DNA of 64,000 nt from Wyeomyia smithii (lineage: Eukaryota; Arthropoda; Insecta; Diptera; Culicidae). The number at the start of each line of letters is the position of its first letter. Positions within the stretch are counted from its first letter, which is position 1. The notes below the pieces were generated by a model, which was given only the letters and a program-made list of their open reading frames with translations, did no database searches and had not been told where the DNA came from. Positions 35,631 to 46,859 of the stretch are shown piece after piece. A program made the translations under genes and the position numbers. The stretch is taken from NCBI RefSeq assembly GCF_029784165.1, contig NC_073694.1, positions 162,266,342-162,330,341 of the forward strand, in the 5' to 3' direction.

Positions 35631-36993
35631 CGAAGGATACAATCGCTGCAAGAAAGGGCCATTGGGCAGTCAACTGCTTCAAAAATGATCTAACTGTTGG
35701 GAGGAATGCTGTAAGAAAAATTTTAATTGGATCGGGTACATTGAAATTTTCAAAAATCCAGTCCACAATGTCAGAAAATTTCACTAATCCAGAGGTTGTT
35801 TCATCAACTGGGAGTGCAAAAGGAACAACTGGGGTTTTAGATGTTCCTGGCAGTGCTGGGAACTCCTTCTGGGACTTTAAATTTGCAAGCCCAGGAGGAG
35901 TTTGCTTCGGTTTTTCCGCAGCACTGTTTGGTTTGTTCGTACTTTTCATTACACTTTGGGAAATCTTAGGACCTTTACGGGGAAGTTTAGGAGAAGAAAC
36001 ATTTTTCCTCTTCCTAGACTCCCCAGGATTGGCATAAGATGTTCCCGCTAATGAATCGTCAGAATCGGTTTCATCAGAGGGCAACAGAACAAAGGGGTTC
36101 GATGTTATGGTAGAAGTGGTCACGGTCTTCTTCAGCATCTCAGCGTAAGAACGCTTTGAACGCTCCTTAAGTGACCGCTTGATTTTATCTCTGCGCTGCA
36201 TGTACACCGGGCATGTGGAGAGCTCATGCTGGTTTTCCCCACAGTGAATACATTTTTCAGCATTAACACTGCAAGAATCTTCCGCATGAGTCTCCCCACA
36301 CTTGCTACATCGTGCCTTATTGCAGCAGTAGGCGGCTGTGTGGCCTAACTGCTTGCAATTGGTGCAATTCATAACACGGGGTACATACAATCGCACAGGC
36401 AGACGAACCCGGTCGATCGAGACGTGGCTAGGGAGTGCAGATCCGGCAAACGTAACGCGAAACGAGTCTGACGGAGTGTAAACTTTTTTACCGCCGACGA
36501 GAGACATGGACCGCAATTGCTTACAATCCAAAATCTTCGCCTGTGTTTCGGTATTTTTGAAGCAACCGGTTGCGCTTTTTAGGATACACTCGACAGACAG
36601 ACTCGAATCGGTTATGACACCGTCGATCTCCACGTCTCGTGCGGGTATGTAGACGCGATACTCGCGTGTGAAGAGCTCAGAGCAAGCGATAGCATTGGCC
36701 TGTGCCAGATCACTGACCACGACACGGAGCTTGTTAGGTCGGACCTGGGAAATTTCGGTCACGGCCTTGTACCCCTTCGTCAGGTCTTTAGAAATTTGCA
36801 GTATGTTTAATCGCTTTGAATTCACTCCTGCCTTTGGACGAAAATAAACAGTATAGCTGCCCTGTTGAGATCCGTCTGGGTAAAGCCTGGGGCGAGGGGG
36901 GACTGGAGAATGAACAGGGGAGGGGGTAACAGAAGGGTCAGGGTCAGGGGGGCTCAGGGATGGTGGCACGGGAGGCGAGGGATCTATATCCAT
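35623..36993 (-). CDS. I-type ORF1, Gag-like nucleic-acid-binding protein, copy A
   Basis: A 456-residue frame. The first 35 residues are Pro/Ser/Asp-rich, followed by a long region without a named motif (about 45-200). Three CCHC-type zinc knuckles follow (residues about 210-223 with CTNCKQLGHTAAYC, 229-241 and 248-261). Then comes a basic Lys/Arg segment, a Ser/Pro/Lys-rich linker, and a hydrophobic C-terminus (DIVDWIFENF, IKIFLTAFLPTV). ORF1 proteins of this clade coat the element RNA. The frame is uninterrupted. The ATG is the first in frame after the leader. The stop overlaps the ORF2 start. Confidence 0.88.
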   Translation of the reverse strand: MDIDPSPPVPPSLSPPDPDPSVTPSPVHSPVPPRPRLYPDGSQQGSYTVYFRPKAGVNSKRLNILQISKDLTKGYKAVTEISQVRPNKLRVVVSDLAQANAIACSELFTREYRVYIPARDVEIDGVITDSSLSVECILKSATGCFKNTETQAKILDCKQLRSMSLVGGKKVYTPSDSFRVTFAGSALPSHVSIDRVRLPVRLYVPRVMNCTNCKQLGHTAAYCCNKARCSKCGETHAEDSCSVNAEKCIHCGENQHELSTCPVYMQRRDKIKRSLKERSKRSYAEMLKKTVTTSTITSNPFVLLPSDETDSDDSLAGTSYANPGESRKRKNVSSPKLPRKGPKISQSVMKSTNKPNSAAEKPKQTPPGLANLKSQKEFPALPGTSKTPVVPFALPVDETTSGLVKFSDIVDWIFENFNVPDPIKIFLTAFLPTVRSFLKQLTAQWPFLAAIVSFDA

Positions 36994-37195
36994 CGCGCTA
37001 AATGTAGCGCACTAGCGCACTAGCGCCGACAAGAACACGTACCTATTTACTTCTTCCTTCCAGCAGTGGTTGTCCGATCGTTCGAAGCTGCACCCAAAGC
37101 AGCCAGCAGCACCAGTACAGCAGCACCAGTACAGCCACCAGCAGTGAGCCGGGTGTGAGATCACTCAGCACAGCGACACGGACTCGACTGTCAAC

Positions 37196-38737
37196 TGATG
37201 GCCTTGAATAATACACTCTTTTGTTTGGCTATTCGTACACACGGACCGGATTGTAATAGAACGACCACTTTGCACGTCCGTTTCTGTCGGGTGTTCGACG
37301 CGGAATGATTTAATAAATTATTGGTAACCTTGAAGAAAAGCGTTATTTAGTTCATTTTAGGTAATTCGGAAGTAATGTTCAAGGTTGCTGGAGAACATTT
37401 ATAGGTAGAGTACTCATATCATCGTCAAACCAATCCAGCATGGATGTAACTGAATCACACCCGATGAAAATTTACACATATTGCTTGAACGAATTACGCC
37501 TTCTTTCCTGTTTTGTTCAGGAGAAGAACCGCTTGGATATTTGGCAGGAAACCACCCGAATAGCAAGCATTACACAGCAGACGATGAATTCGACCTAGCG
37601 GAAATTTAAGCCCAGCACGAGATGAACGAATCTATGTCTTTCCCTTGATTTTGCCTTTTTTGTCACGACCAGACATTGTAACTTTAACGGAATAGCAAAC
37701 AAACGGAATAGCGATGTGATGATGAAAAAGCCGTACGTTTATCTCATATACCTACGGAGAGGACAAACGCAAATGCCTAGGCGGCGCGACGTAGGTGGTA
37801 GAATGAAATAATTCGAAAAAGGGGACGGACTACATTGTACACTGTTTATAGGTGTACAGACGAGCACTTTGCGGGAAGGACCATGTAACGTACTATTGCC
37901 TGGAGAGCTAACCAAGCACACTGTGTTCGGAGGAACTAAAGCTTTTACGAAGTACACCAGCTTTAAGCGATTTGTTTCATCCACATGACTACAAAATACA
38001 ATCGGCCCGTCTCAGGACCACACACACACGTTCTTGAAGCAATGATGAATTTTCTTACCTTGCAAATGCGTTTTATATTTATTCCATATGATTGAAAAGT
38101 AACGTTGAAAATCCATAAAAAGAATTATTTTTCACTGAAAGCGATCATATTCTGATGCTGTGGTTTTTATTAAAACATTTTCGATCGTCCGCGCTTAAAA
38201 ATCGAGCACTACGAAGAAAAGCGAGATTTCTAATAAACGATTTTGCATATTTTTCGTCACTATCAGCAACGTTTTGACGAGTGGTAGAAAAATCTCAACT
38301 ATTTCAATTACATAATTTTGGGAGCCAAAGTTCTAATGAAAATTGCCATATAGATAAATGTTTAGAAATACATTTTTTCAAATTTGTTGATACAATACTA
38401 TTGTTTCAATGTTGCAAATGATGATTGAACAGGAAGCCCGCTTGGTCACGCGTCACCTCTGAAACTAACCGAGTTTTGAACATTTGAAAGTGGAAAATTT
38501 TCGTGACGACTGCGATGTTTTCGACTTTTTAATTTGTACCCCTATCCCAAAATGCCACCGTTAAAAGTAATTCTACGTAAAAACACCGTTTCACAACTCT
38601 TTATAAACTTCGTAAGCAGCGTAAGCAGTGTTAAATCGGAATTGATCGCATTATGTTATGCAGGGGGTGGCATTCGGCTGCCCATCAATTTACCTACGTG
38701 AGATGCAAGCCACCTGTTTTTTTCAGCACTCAATGTC
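37196..38737. other. Non-coding stretch, possibly intron of the Beat-like gene
   Basis: No supported gene. A minus-strand frame at 37984-37739 (81 codons) has no recognisable domain. If the Beat-like gene continues downstream, this would be intronic, but no further exon was found here. Confidence 0.4.
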
Positions 38738-38932
38738 ATTTTCAGTTGACAATCGTCAAGAGATAATGACGCAATTTACCTTCGCTTTCAATTGAAAATC
38801 ACTTCTTTCCTTTTCGAGCACTTCAGCTGTCATTTGTGTTATTCACAAAGTGCTCGAAAATGAACAAATGTTTTTCAATTGAGAGCGACTATTCACAGCG
38901 TGATTATCACCTGACGATTGTCAATTGAAAAT
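38738..38932. mobile_element. Foldback (palindromic) MITE, about 195 bp
   Basis: The ends are inverted: TTTTCAGTTGACAATCGTCA on the left and TGACGATTGTCAATTGAAAA on the right. The interior is also palindromic, with TTTTCGAGCACTT opposed to AAGTGCTCGAAAA around 38812-38861 and TTCAATTGAAAA-type blocks on both arms. The whole could fold into one long hairpin. No coding capacity. It lies about 240 bp from a Beat-like exon, within the presumed intron. Confidence 0.82.
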
Positions 38933-39169
38933 TACCTGGCTCTGGTGATCACAGTTAGCCTCTCAAAAAACATAGTCACGGAAAAACGGTCATAATTCCG
39001 CCAATAACTCACATCTTTTTATAAACAAATGCTTTGGATTTGAAAAACAAGACTGATCGTGCATAATTTTAAAATGACAAATGACAAAATTATTCATTTT
39101 ATGCTCGCACGAGAGTGCTGCATTAAAAATAAAATACTTTATCATATTTTCAGCGATTCAGAAACTTAC

Positions 39170-39305
39170 CGACTACTTGCATGTGAATATGTCCGGTTGC
39201 AGTCGAGAACAGGGGCGCATCGGCGGTCACCTCGCAGGAAAAGTTACCAGACAGTCCAAATCCAACGTTTCGGATCACTACCTGGCTGGCGTTGGACAGC
39301 GAGAG
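39170..39305 (-). CDS. Beaten-path (Beat) family gene, internal exon (second half of Ig domain)
   Basis: A 136-bp exon following 40607-40821. The acceptor is ATTTCGCAG just upstream (39306-39308 is CAG on the minus strand) and the donor is GTAAGT (39169-39164). Translation gives SNASQVVIRNVGFGLSGNFS, then CEVTADAP, then FSTATGHIHMQVV. This is the characteristic F/E-F-G strand segment of the first Ig domain in Beat proteins, with the second disulfide Cys in NFSCEV. The phase matches the upstream exon (phase 0 in, phase 1 out). Beat proteins are secreted or membrane-anchored neuronal Ig proteins; Drosophila family members bind Side-type receptors and steer motor axons. Which paralogue this is cannot be told. 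Confidence 0.92.
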
Positions 39306-40606
39306 CTGCGAAATGATACAAACAGATGTAAAAGTTGTACAAAAGTGTTTAAATCAGAATCTGCTCCGAAGGAAAACTGACACACACGCCCACAATCAGA
39401 GAGCGCCACTTCGTTTCAAAACTGAGCAAGAAGAATACAAACAGCAAACAAGGGCAAAGTTTTTCCCCGAAAGTTTCCTATAAACATACGCTGAATAATA
39501 GCGAAGCAGCAAAAAATCTCAAAACAAACCCTAAGCAAGATACACAACAAAATGGGAGCTTAAAAAGTTTTTTTCCCCGCTGCATCGACCGACTATGAAT
39601 AGAGATGGAGCGAGAGGGATAAAAAAGAAGAGCAAAATTGAATGAACTTTCTGGGTTGATTTTTTCGTTTTCTTCAATTTTCAAAATAGAATACAAAGTC
39701 AAGGAAAAATTGTTTGCCGAAAAAACAAACTGCAACTGCCGTGATGTTTTATGTTGCAACATACGACCCAGCACCAACCGACCGCAAAAGGCAAGTCCAC
39801 GGGAAGGATCCTTGAGCCAGTCACGTATGCGATACACATTGATACAAAGTTTCCTAGAGTATTTATCTTTGACGAGTTTGTTTTGGCTTAGTCTAAATTA
39901 TCACCGCACCATCGGAAATAGAAGAAAAACTTTTGCAGGGCCTCTTCCTTTTTTTGATTCGTAAAGTGGAGCAGAGCCTCCAAACTCTAAACACATTAAG
40001 ACTGGTTAGTTTTATCATTTGTCAACATATTATCCAGCGAATTTCTGTTCCATGCTACGATAAGCAATATAAATTAACCCCCTCGATTGCTAATTAAAAT
40101 TTATAATCCAGTTGTTCTTAAGTTTGAAATTTTTCATTCTCCACTGCCGCTCAACGAGAACAGCGGACACATTAAAGACTAGCGAAGCGAAAGTTTCCAA
40201 TTAATCTGCTGAGTGAATGGAAGAAAGCACGGACGGAAGAGCAGCTCTCAAAAGGACTTCAATACACCGTAGTAATCCTGTACATATATAAATAAAACTG
40301 TGTAAAGATTTTATTTCCTTCTTCTCGGTCGACTCGAAGGCCGAGCGAAAAGCGTTCGAGAGCCTTGTTGTCCACCCGAGTGCTCTTCCTGCTTATCCGG
40401 CCTCACCCACACTTTTTCCGTATTGCTTGCTGCTCCGAACGGTCAAACGGAAGGATAATGTGCTTTGTTAGGGGTAAGCCGGTAAGACTCGAGCCCGGTG
40501 AAGTTGACCTCTTGATAGCTTTAATATCACTAATTGCCGGTGGACGAATCGAGACGAAAGGCGCTGTTTGTGTTGCGAATCAACTCGGAAATTGAATACA
40601 ACTTAC
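39306..40606 (-). other. Intron of the Beat-like gene
   Basis: A 1301-bp intron bounded by GTAAGT (40606-40601) and CAG (39308-39306) on the minus strand, joining two exons in phase. It contains AT-rich sequence; frames of 100 or so codons at 39478-39964 are on both strands and look spurious. Confidence 0.85.
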
Positions 40607-40821
40607 ATCCACATTGATGCCCGGAAAAGGAAACGTCTTCTTCTCCGGATACTCGCTGGGTGAAAATCGATAGAACTCCCGCTGGCCCCGGTAGTACTTG
40701 ACCGAGTATAGTGGGGAATCGTTCAAATCATACAAACATCGAAGGGTCGCGTGCTGGCTGCGTCTCACGGCCGGTGGGTCCACCACTAGTTCGACCTTTC
40801 GCATCGCTCCCGCACTGTAGT
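40607..40821 (-). CDS. Beaten-path (Beat) family gene, internal exon (first half of Ig domain)
   Basis: A 215-bp exon preceded by a pyrimidine-rich acceptor (CTTTTTCCAG, 40824-40822 is CAG) and followed by donor GTAAGT (40606-40601). It reads VELVVDPPAVRRSQHATLRC, then LYSVKYYRGQREFYRFSPSE and KTFPFPGINVD. These are hallmarks of the first Ig domain of Beat family proteins, including the first disulfide Cys, the REFYR strand and FPGINVD. The exon enters at phase 2 and leaves at phase 0, matching 39170-39305. An in-frame Met (40804) is not the real start; the signal-peptide exon should lie further right and was not found. Confidence 0.93.
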
Positions 40822-43660
40822 CTGGAAAAAGAAAAATAGAAAATTTAATGAATAAAAATCCTAGCTTGAAACTTCAATTTTGCTAGTGCAGACGCTTTTC
40901 GTGAATGAGAATAAAATGCGAGCAGTTGTTCCACAGAAAAATTGATTTTTATTGATATAGCAGGCGGCATAACATTTCTCGAAATTCGTCTGACTTCCGC
41001 GCCTTCTTATAATCTCATCTACATAATACCAATAAAATCCTTTTCACAGCCTGGCGCAGGCAACGCTTCCATTTTGTTAGCCATCGGGTCGAGACAGCAC
41101 GCAAACGAATCAGAGCCGGGATCAAATCAAGCGTAATGTCGCGGAAAACAGGAAACCAAAGCGAAATCAGATTAAAAATCACGCTATCAATTGGCTTTGA
41201 TTAACATTTCTAACGAGCTGTAAGCTGATGCCTAATGCTGTGAAGAATAATCGTCAGTTCGATTTGAATTCGTATCACGTTCCGAATTTAAATCTGTTGA
41301 AAAACACACACGCATGCACTTGTACGTGCGTGCCGCGTTCCGAGAACATTAAAGCGAGAAATCGAGCACAAGCAGGGACAAACGCTTGGCGCGAGCTCAA
41401 TTGACGGCTTATTTTTTCAGCTCAATATCAAAATTACAGGTTGGCGAATTTCTAACTTTCTTTCGTCAACTTGAAAGACACATGCCCATGTGATTGGCCT
41501 TTGGTGGCAAGTGTGAGACAGGTTGAAGAACACGGCTACTAAGGCCGTATGTAACTGTACGGGTCAATGGAAGGATACGCGACATCAGTCAATGATAAGA
41601 ATCTTTTCGTTCAACTTCTTGATTGATAGTGACAATTGGGCTATCTAACGATACAATGAAAATGGACTTTGTGTGAAAAATAATTAAATCAGATGCATAT
41701 TCTACTTTTATGCAGTAAACTTTTCGTTCAGACAAAGAACTTTTGAAATAAGTTCGAATTTAAGCTCGTTCATCTCAAAGCGTAACAACACGAAATAGAA
41801 TTTCAATTTCGGTTACGTGAAATCATTTCGAAGCGGAAACAAATTGAGTTTGATAAATTTTATTTACGGTTTACGTCCAAGTTCGGGTTTCTGCTTCTCG
41901 ACTCGCATTTTGATGAGTTAATTATCTGTAAATTAGATTAAACTGAACTTCAAGAAAAGGTTAATTTTGGTCTCCAACAAAAATAAATACTATCGGTTTC
42001 TAGTGGTGACGGTGTTCAAGAGTGTTCAAGTGTCCTCGAATCAGCGTTTCAATTGAGTGGTAAAGCAGAAATCGTAACGTTGCTCTCGCATCAATAAATG
42101 AAACAAACAAAGTAATATTATGAGGAAAAAAAACTTCTTGCTTTTGTTTGGACATTTCATAAGCGGGGTGTCTTATAAAAAGTTATTAGGGTTGTATGCA
42201 AAGCCACGACCGTAAGGTCGACGTAGAACTATATAAGGTTGTTTGTTACATTCCTTGTATTGAATATGCTTAAAATATGTATGTATGTATATGTATAGAA
42301 TATGCTTAAGATTAAAATAAAAAGGAAATAATACTTCAATAAAAAGTGAATAAATGCTTCTAATTCTAGCGGAAAACGAGAAAATATCATATCTTCAATA
42401 TTTTGTTTGTTGTCTTTATGAGGACAATTGTTGTTCAATTTCCTATCCGATAAAATGTTCATCGCCTCTGTGTGCTACCCCGATAGAGGAACTAAGGCAT
42501 TTTTCTGAAAACACGGTTGAAAGCTGTTTTCACACGAAAATATTATAGCCCATATATTTGAAAACCCAGCATCGCAGAACGTTTGTGTGTTTTCAAATAC
42601 GGCAACTTTTCATTGAAGTAAGTGCCGGCTAATGTAAATGTATCTACTACTGATGCTGCCCGCTACTGCACAAAGGCAGTTTTTTACTAGAAGAAGTGCT
42701 AAATCAGCTGGCCCTGCCCCTATCGCTGCTACTGCTATCCGCTGCCACTGCTTGGTAAGGATTGTTGTAGTCGCTGTTTAGAACTAATATGAGCGGTTTC
42801 GGCTGAAACAAGCTTTTATATAGGGGGGGGGGAGGAATTCGAGGGGCCATGGCCATAATTCTTTGAATGATAGACGCCAAGATTACAATAGACTATCTTA
42901 TATTGTATCATAATCAATGTTATTATGATTTATTCATCACAAATACAACACTTCTCTGATAAAAATGTGATGGCTCTGAAAAAATTCAAAGTGGCAACTC
43001 GTGTCGATTTACAGCCTCTGAATTTTATCCAGAATCCGTATAAGGTGGTATTTTGTAATTCATGGCTATTTTTCAGATAGGAAGTTACCACTTTGGATTT
43101 CAAAATGACATCTGGAATCGATTTCCGGCTCTTGGGTATCCACCTGGTTCCAAAAATACATATGTTTAGCGGCATTTGGTAATTTTTGGCTGTTTTACAG
43201 GAACCGGAAGTCAACATGATGAATTTTTAAATGGCCATAATTCGACATCAGATCAGAGATGCCAAAACTATTTTGTGTAATTTTGTACATTCTACGGATG
43301 TTTCCTAATTTCTACTGAGTTCTCCATACACTTTAAATCTGTAAAACTGAAACAAAACCGTGGATTTAAGAAAATTTCGCAGTTCTGGCAAGCGTGCCTC
43401 AGATATCATTTTGAATATGTTTTAGTGTCGTTCGAAGGCATATAACTAAAGCCCTTAGGTGTTGCATATTGCTTAAGGAAATAAATCGGTACGTGCGAGT
43501 ACTGCGGTGTTTATGTAAAGAAGACTCAGAAGAGTATGACAGTCGATGTTTCCCTGCAGTAGATCACCAAAGAAGCAAGCTTTAGCCACATTTCGTCTCG
43601 CTTCTAGCAACTCTAAGTTGATTAGTTTACAACGATCGGCATACCTAGGCAAGTGGAGGG
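40822..43660. other. Probable intron / intergenic DNA
   Basis: Likely begins as the intron upstream of the Beat-like exon. No further exon recognised. A diverged repeat of GGAAGT-rich type (AGGAAGTTACCACTTTGGAT, then CAGGAACCGGAAGTCAACAT) occurs at about 42930-43250, with units of roughly 120 bp. A G-run lies at 42823-42832, and a small palindrome, CGACCGTAAGGTCG, at about 42207-42220. Confidence 0.45.
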
Positions 43661-43667
43661 GGTCTCG

Positions 43668-44546
43668 TCATGGAAGTTTGCGCAAGGCAGAACGAACGAA
43701 TTTCCGTGGAACGGTTTCAATCCTTTGTGTGTCGTTTTGATAATAAGGAGACCAGATTACTGCAGCATATTCGAGTATTGGACGTACTAGAGTGGCAATA
43801 GATATCTGCAAATTGTTTTGAGAATCTAAGCATGAAACCCAACTGGGAAGAGGCATTGGAAACGATATATGAAACTTGTTCTTAAGTTTTGAATTCAGCA
43901 GCACTTCGAGGTTTTTTGCTGTCGTCGTCCAAACAACTCCAGTTGCTGTTGTAGCGAAGAAGCGTCAGCGTGATCCATTATGACGAGGACAAGCTTAAGG
44001 TTGTCAGCATATGACAACTTGAAGCATGGAAAAGGAAGGGACCGAGATGGCTTCCTTGAGGAACTCCAGATGTGACTGAAATTGGCGATGAAATAAAATC
44101 ACCAGTCTTCACTGATATGTTATGGCCGATAAGTTAGGAACTCAACCAGGTCAAGAAGCCATTGTCGATGGTCATACGAGCAAACTTCACCAATGCTATT
44201 TCGTGGTTCATCTTGTCAAAGGCTGCGGAAAGATCGGTATAGATGGCGTCTGTCTGATGTTCATTTTCTATTTCTCGTATGAGGAACGACGTGAAAGTTG
44301 CTGAATTAGTCGTAGTTGACCCCTTAGGCCATGCTGTTCCGGCGAAATGTAATGTGAATATCTTTGTAATAATGTTTCAAGAACAATAAGCTCGAAAAGC
44401 TTAGAGGTAGCACTTAATGTAGCTATACCGCGATAGTTCGAAACCGTGCGCTTACAACCTTCCTTGTATACAGGAAAAACAAAAGGCAGATGAAATCTCA
44501 ATTGCGAATTAGACCAGGCAGGTTTGGCCAGTGTTGTCTGTCTCAC
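43668..44546 (-). pseudogene. Jockey-like non-LTR reverse transcriptase, decayed
   Basis: Minus-strand fragments in order are VFPVYKEGCKRTVSNYRGIA and TLSATSKLFELIV (44500-44380), DAIYTDLSAAFDKMNH (about 44215-44250, in a second frame), SVTSGVPQGSHLGPFLF (about 44050) with a following YAD box whose second Asp appears lost, then LVRPILEYAAVIWSPYY and QRIETVPRKFVRSALRKLP (43790-43680). These are successive RT palm and post-RT motifs. At least three frameshifts. Clade assignment (Jockey or a near relative) is tentative. Confidence 0.78.
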
Positions 44547-45109
44547 TCTGAAACAACATGCAACACCTCAAGTGGGGTTCTCGTAGCTGCCGACATCACA
44601 CACTGGAGCATTCTCCATTCAAGCTATTTCTCGTTCTTCTGGATGTCTTCCTAGCTTGTATTCGCTCCCGAGATCATATGCACACTCGCGCGCCTACTCT
44701 TTTACTCGTGTGTAGTCCCCTCCTCGAGAGCACATTCAGCCTAGTACAATTGTTTCAAGATGCATTACGATAGTTGCGGAAGGACAAAAAAATATTTCAA
44801 ATAGGATAACGGACTACTTCGGTAGCGGTTCGCTTCGGCTGGTTTTGCATTAAACTGCTATGAAAAACCTTACCAAAGCAGCCCGATACTCTACACCTTT
44901 CAGTATGCGATATTTTACAGATTCTTCCCCCACGTTCGCCTGTCCATGCACGAAGCAAAACTGGGTAGATGAAGAAAGCATTTTCGTTTTCGAGAACAGT
45001 TTTTCAAGCACTCCTACTAGTCGTGCAATTTTAGTCGAGTACTCCTACTCTCTTACAGCCGCTAAGTAGCAATACCAAGGAGTTTTGCGTGTCCATCTTT
45101 GCGACGCTG

Positions 45110-45976
45110 GGTTTGACAGGTTTCCGACGATGTTTTACTTACTTTACTTTCAAGCCGACAGACCGATTATCGATCCAGAATACGTCGCCATGTCCCTCGC
45201 TCTTGTGTTGCTATCCTCCAATCGCCCCTAACACCTATTTCGCGTGCATCCTCGTCGACAGCACACATCCAACGAGTGCGGGGTCTACCCCGAAGTCGAC
45301 GACCTCTATCGGGATTCCTGCTAAATATAGCCTTCGCTTGCCCTTACTTACCCACTGAAGCCTGCCGTGTTTTATCCGCTTGACTATATCCGCCGATTTG
45401 TATGCCTGTTACACTTCATGGTTCATGCGTCTGCGCCAAACACCATTTTCCAGTTTGCCGCCAAGCATGAACGCAAAATCCTACGCTCAAAAACACCAAG
45501 AGCTCGCCGATCAGACTCTTTCAGCGTCCATGATTCATGGCCGTAGAGAGCCACCGGAAGAATCAGTGTTTTATAGAGTGCAAGTTTAGTACGGATTTGC
45601 AGACTGCGGGACTTTAGCTGGTTACGTAATCCATAAAAGGCCCTGTTTGCGGCTGCTATCCGCCTCTTTATCGTCAACTACTTCAAATAATTCCCTATCT
45701 AGCACCACCGCAGCACCAACCTCCGACGGACTACCACGCACTCTGCCAGCCACCATGTGTTTCGTTTTGGCAGAGTTTATGACAAGCCCTAATCTCGCAG
45801 CTTCCCTCCTGAGAGGTCCGAGGGCCTCCTCCGCAGCTCTAAGGTTGATACCAATGATGTCGATATCGTCCGCAAAAGCGAGAAGCATGTGCGACTTCGT
45901 AATGATAGTGCCGCTTCTCTGCACACCAGCCCTCCGACGATGTTTACGTGGCACAAATTTATCAATGGCGTATTAA
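45110..45976 (-). pseudogene. RTE-like non-LTR retrotransposon, 3' part
   Basis: Two minus-strand frames (45954-45622 and 45677-45423) hold the back half of an RTE-type reverse transcriptase: MLLAFADDIDIIGI (catalytic FADD), LVINSAKTKHMVAGR, RRIAAANRAFYGLRNQLKSR and LYKTLILPVALYGHESWTL. Further downstream to about 45120, broken frames keep VDEDARE-like and TQERGTWRR-like C-terminal motifs. The 5' RT and endonuclease are absent, as is usual for 5'-truncated insertions. The closest mosquito style I know is the RTE/JAM1-like group; this was not verified by alignment. Confidence 0.8.
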
Positions 45977-46119
45977 AGGATGCTAGAGAGCTGATGCTGC
46001 AGAACTAGCATCAGTACCACGGAATGCCGCCGAGGATGATGTCTGCAATCTTGGAAGGAGGATGATATCTGAGTCTAATTCTTCGCTGATAAAACAAATA
46101 CCAAGCGTTCGTCTGTTCC

Positions 46120-46500
46120 TGTTTAAAATCTTATTGACCTGTTTGAGACCAACTGTAAGTAACCATCCAGCAAATTGATTGAAGCTGGCCTTAGCGAGGA
46201 ATGACCATGATCCGGGAAGATTTCGCGCACGTTAAATGCGATGAAAATGAAGCGCGTAGCTCCGGAGCCAGTGATCGCTACCCACAGGTGTTCAACTGTT
46301 GTTCCCTCGGTAGGGTGCAATTCGGCGAGACTTGTAACAGGGCCTCACAGCCAACAAAACACCGCCGCCTGAGCGCTTATTACTATTAGTCGATGACCGA
46401 TCTTGTCGGCAGACCGTAAATGAATCATCAAAAAGTTCAGTGGAGATTGTGTAGTCATTGAGCCATGTTTCTGTGAATGCATAGATGTCGTAGCACGCAT
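46120..46500 (-). pseudogene. Non-LTR AP-endonuclease fragment
   Basis: From about 46500 downward an open stretch without a start codon reads YDIYAFTETWLNDYTISTEL, DDSFTVCRQDRSS, SGGGVLLAVRP. This is an N-terminal AP-endonuclease block with the ETWL Glu. A frameshift near 46310 leads into VEHLWVAITGSGATRFIFIA. It could be the front of the same Jockey-like element as 43668-44546, with the RTE piece inserted between; the order and strand agree. Confidence 0.7.
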
Positions 46501-46857
46501 CATTACATGCCAGTGTAAAGGTGTAGCAGGATTCCTGGGAATGGAGAGTGCGTCAGATCAGGAAACGCTGATAAATTGTGAATATTTGCCAAGACTGGTC
46601 GTTATTGGCGTTGTACTTACAACAGCAAAATGTTACCGTAAACTATTTTTACACAGTAAATTGCATCATCGGCAAATATCCGGCACTCAGATACTTCACT
46701 TTAGCACGAAATAAACCGCAGAGTAATAACTTGTGTAATGGTAAATTAATCAAATAAACGGAGCTGAATCACCTCGATGCACAGTGGTTCCGTTTTCTAA
46801 GAAGGGTGGTCATAAAAATTGTTTTCCCATGTCTCGAGTTCAAAACGTCAATCTAAG
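46501..46857. other. Short unexplained stretch
   Basis: No gene or repeat boundary recognised; AT-rich sequence leading to the TA that precedes the GGGGTAAGCG terminus. Confidence 0.35.
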
Positions 46858-46859
46858 TA

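Larger units (their letters stand above)
31549..37195 (-). mobile_element. I-type non-LTR retrotransposon, copy A
   Basis: A nearly full-length element on the minus strand. It has a 5' leader (about 37195-36994) with repeated CAGCAGCACCAGTA units, ORF1 (36993-35623), overlapping ORF2 (35630-31946), a roughly 390-bp 3' UTR and a terminal A-run (T-run at 31549-31558 on the plus strand). Domains EN-RT-RNase H place it with the RNase H-bearing I/Loa-type clades rather than Jockey. ORF1 is intact, but ORF2 carries two stops and two frameshifts, so the copy is inactive. The 5' limit is approximate and no target duplication was established. Confidence 0.9.

Noticed and set aside
33077..36037. Many plus-strand frames opposite I-type copy A (and their mirror images in copies B and C)
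   Set aside because: They are shadows of the RT, RNase H and ORF1 coding strand and repeat in every copy.
37739..37984. 81-codon minus-strand frame as a Beat-gene exon
   Set aside because: No Ig-like residues and no convincing splice borders in the required phase.
39478..39964. Frames of 119 and 108 codons inside the Beat intron
   Set aside because: Opposing overlapping frames of low complexity without domains; bounded intron evidence is stronger.
40365..40595. Plus-strand 76-codon frame next to the Beat exon
   Set aside because: It lies in the intron, opposite strand, with no recognisable domain; the minus-strand exon explains the local coding signal.
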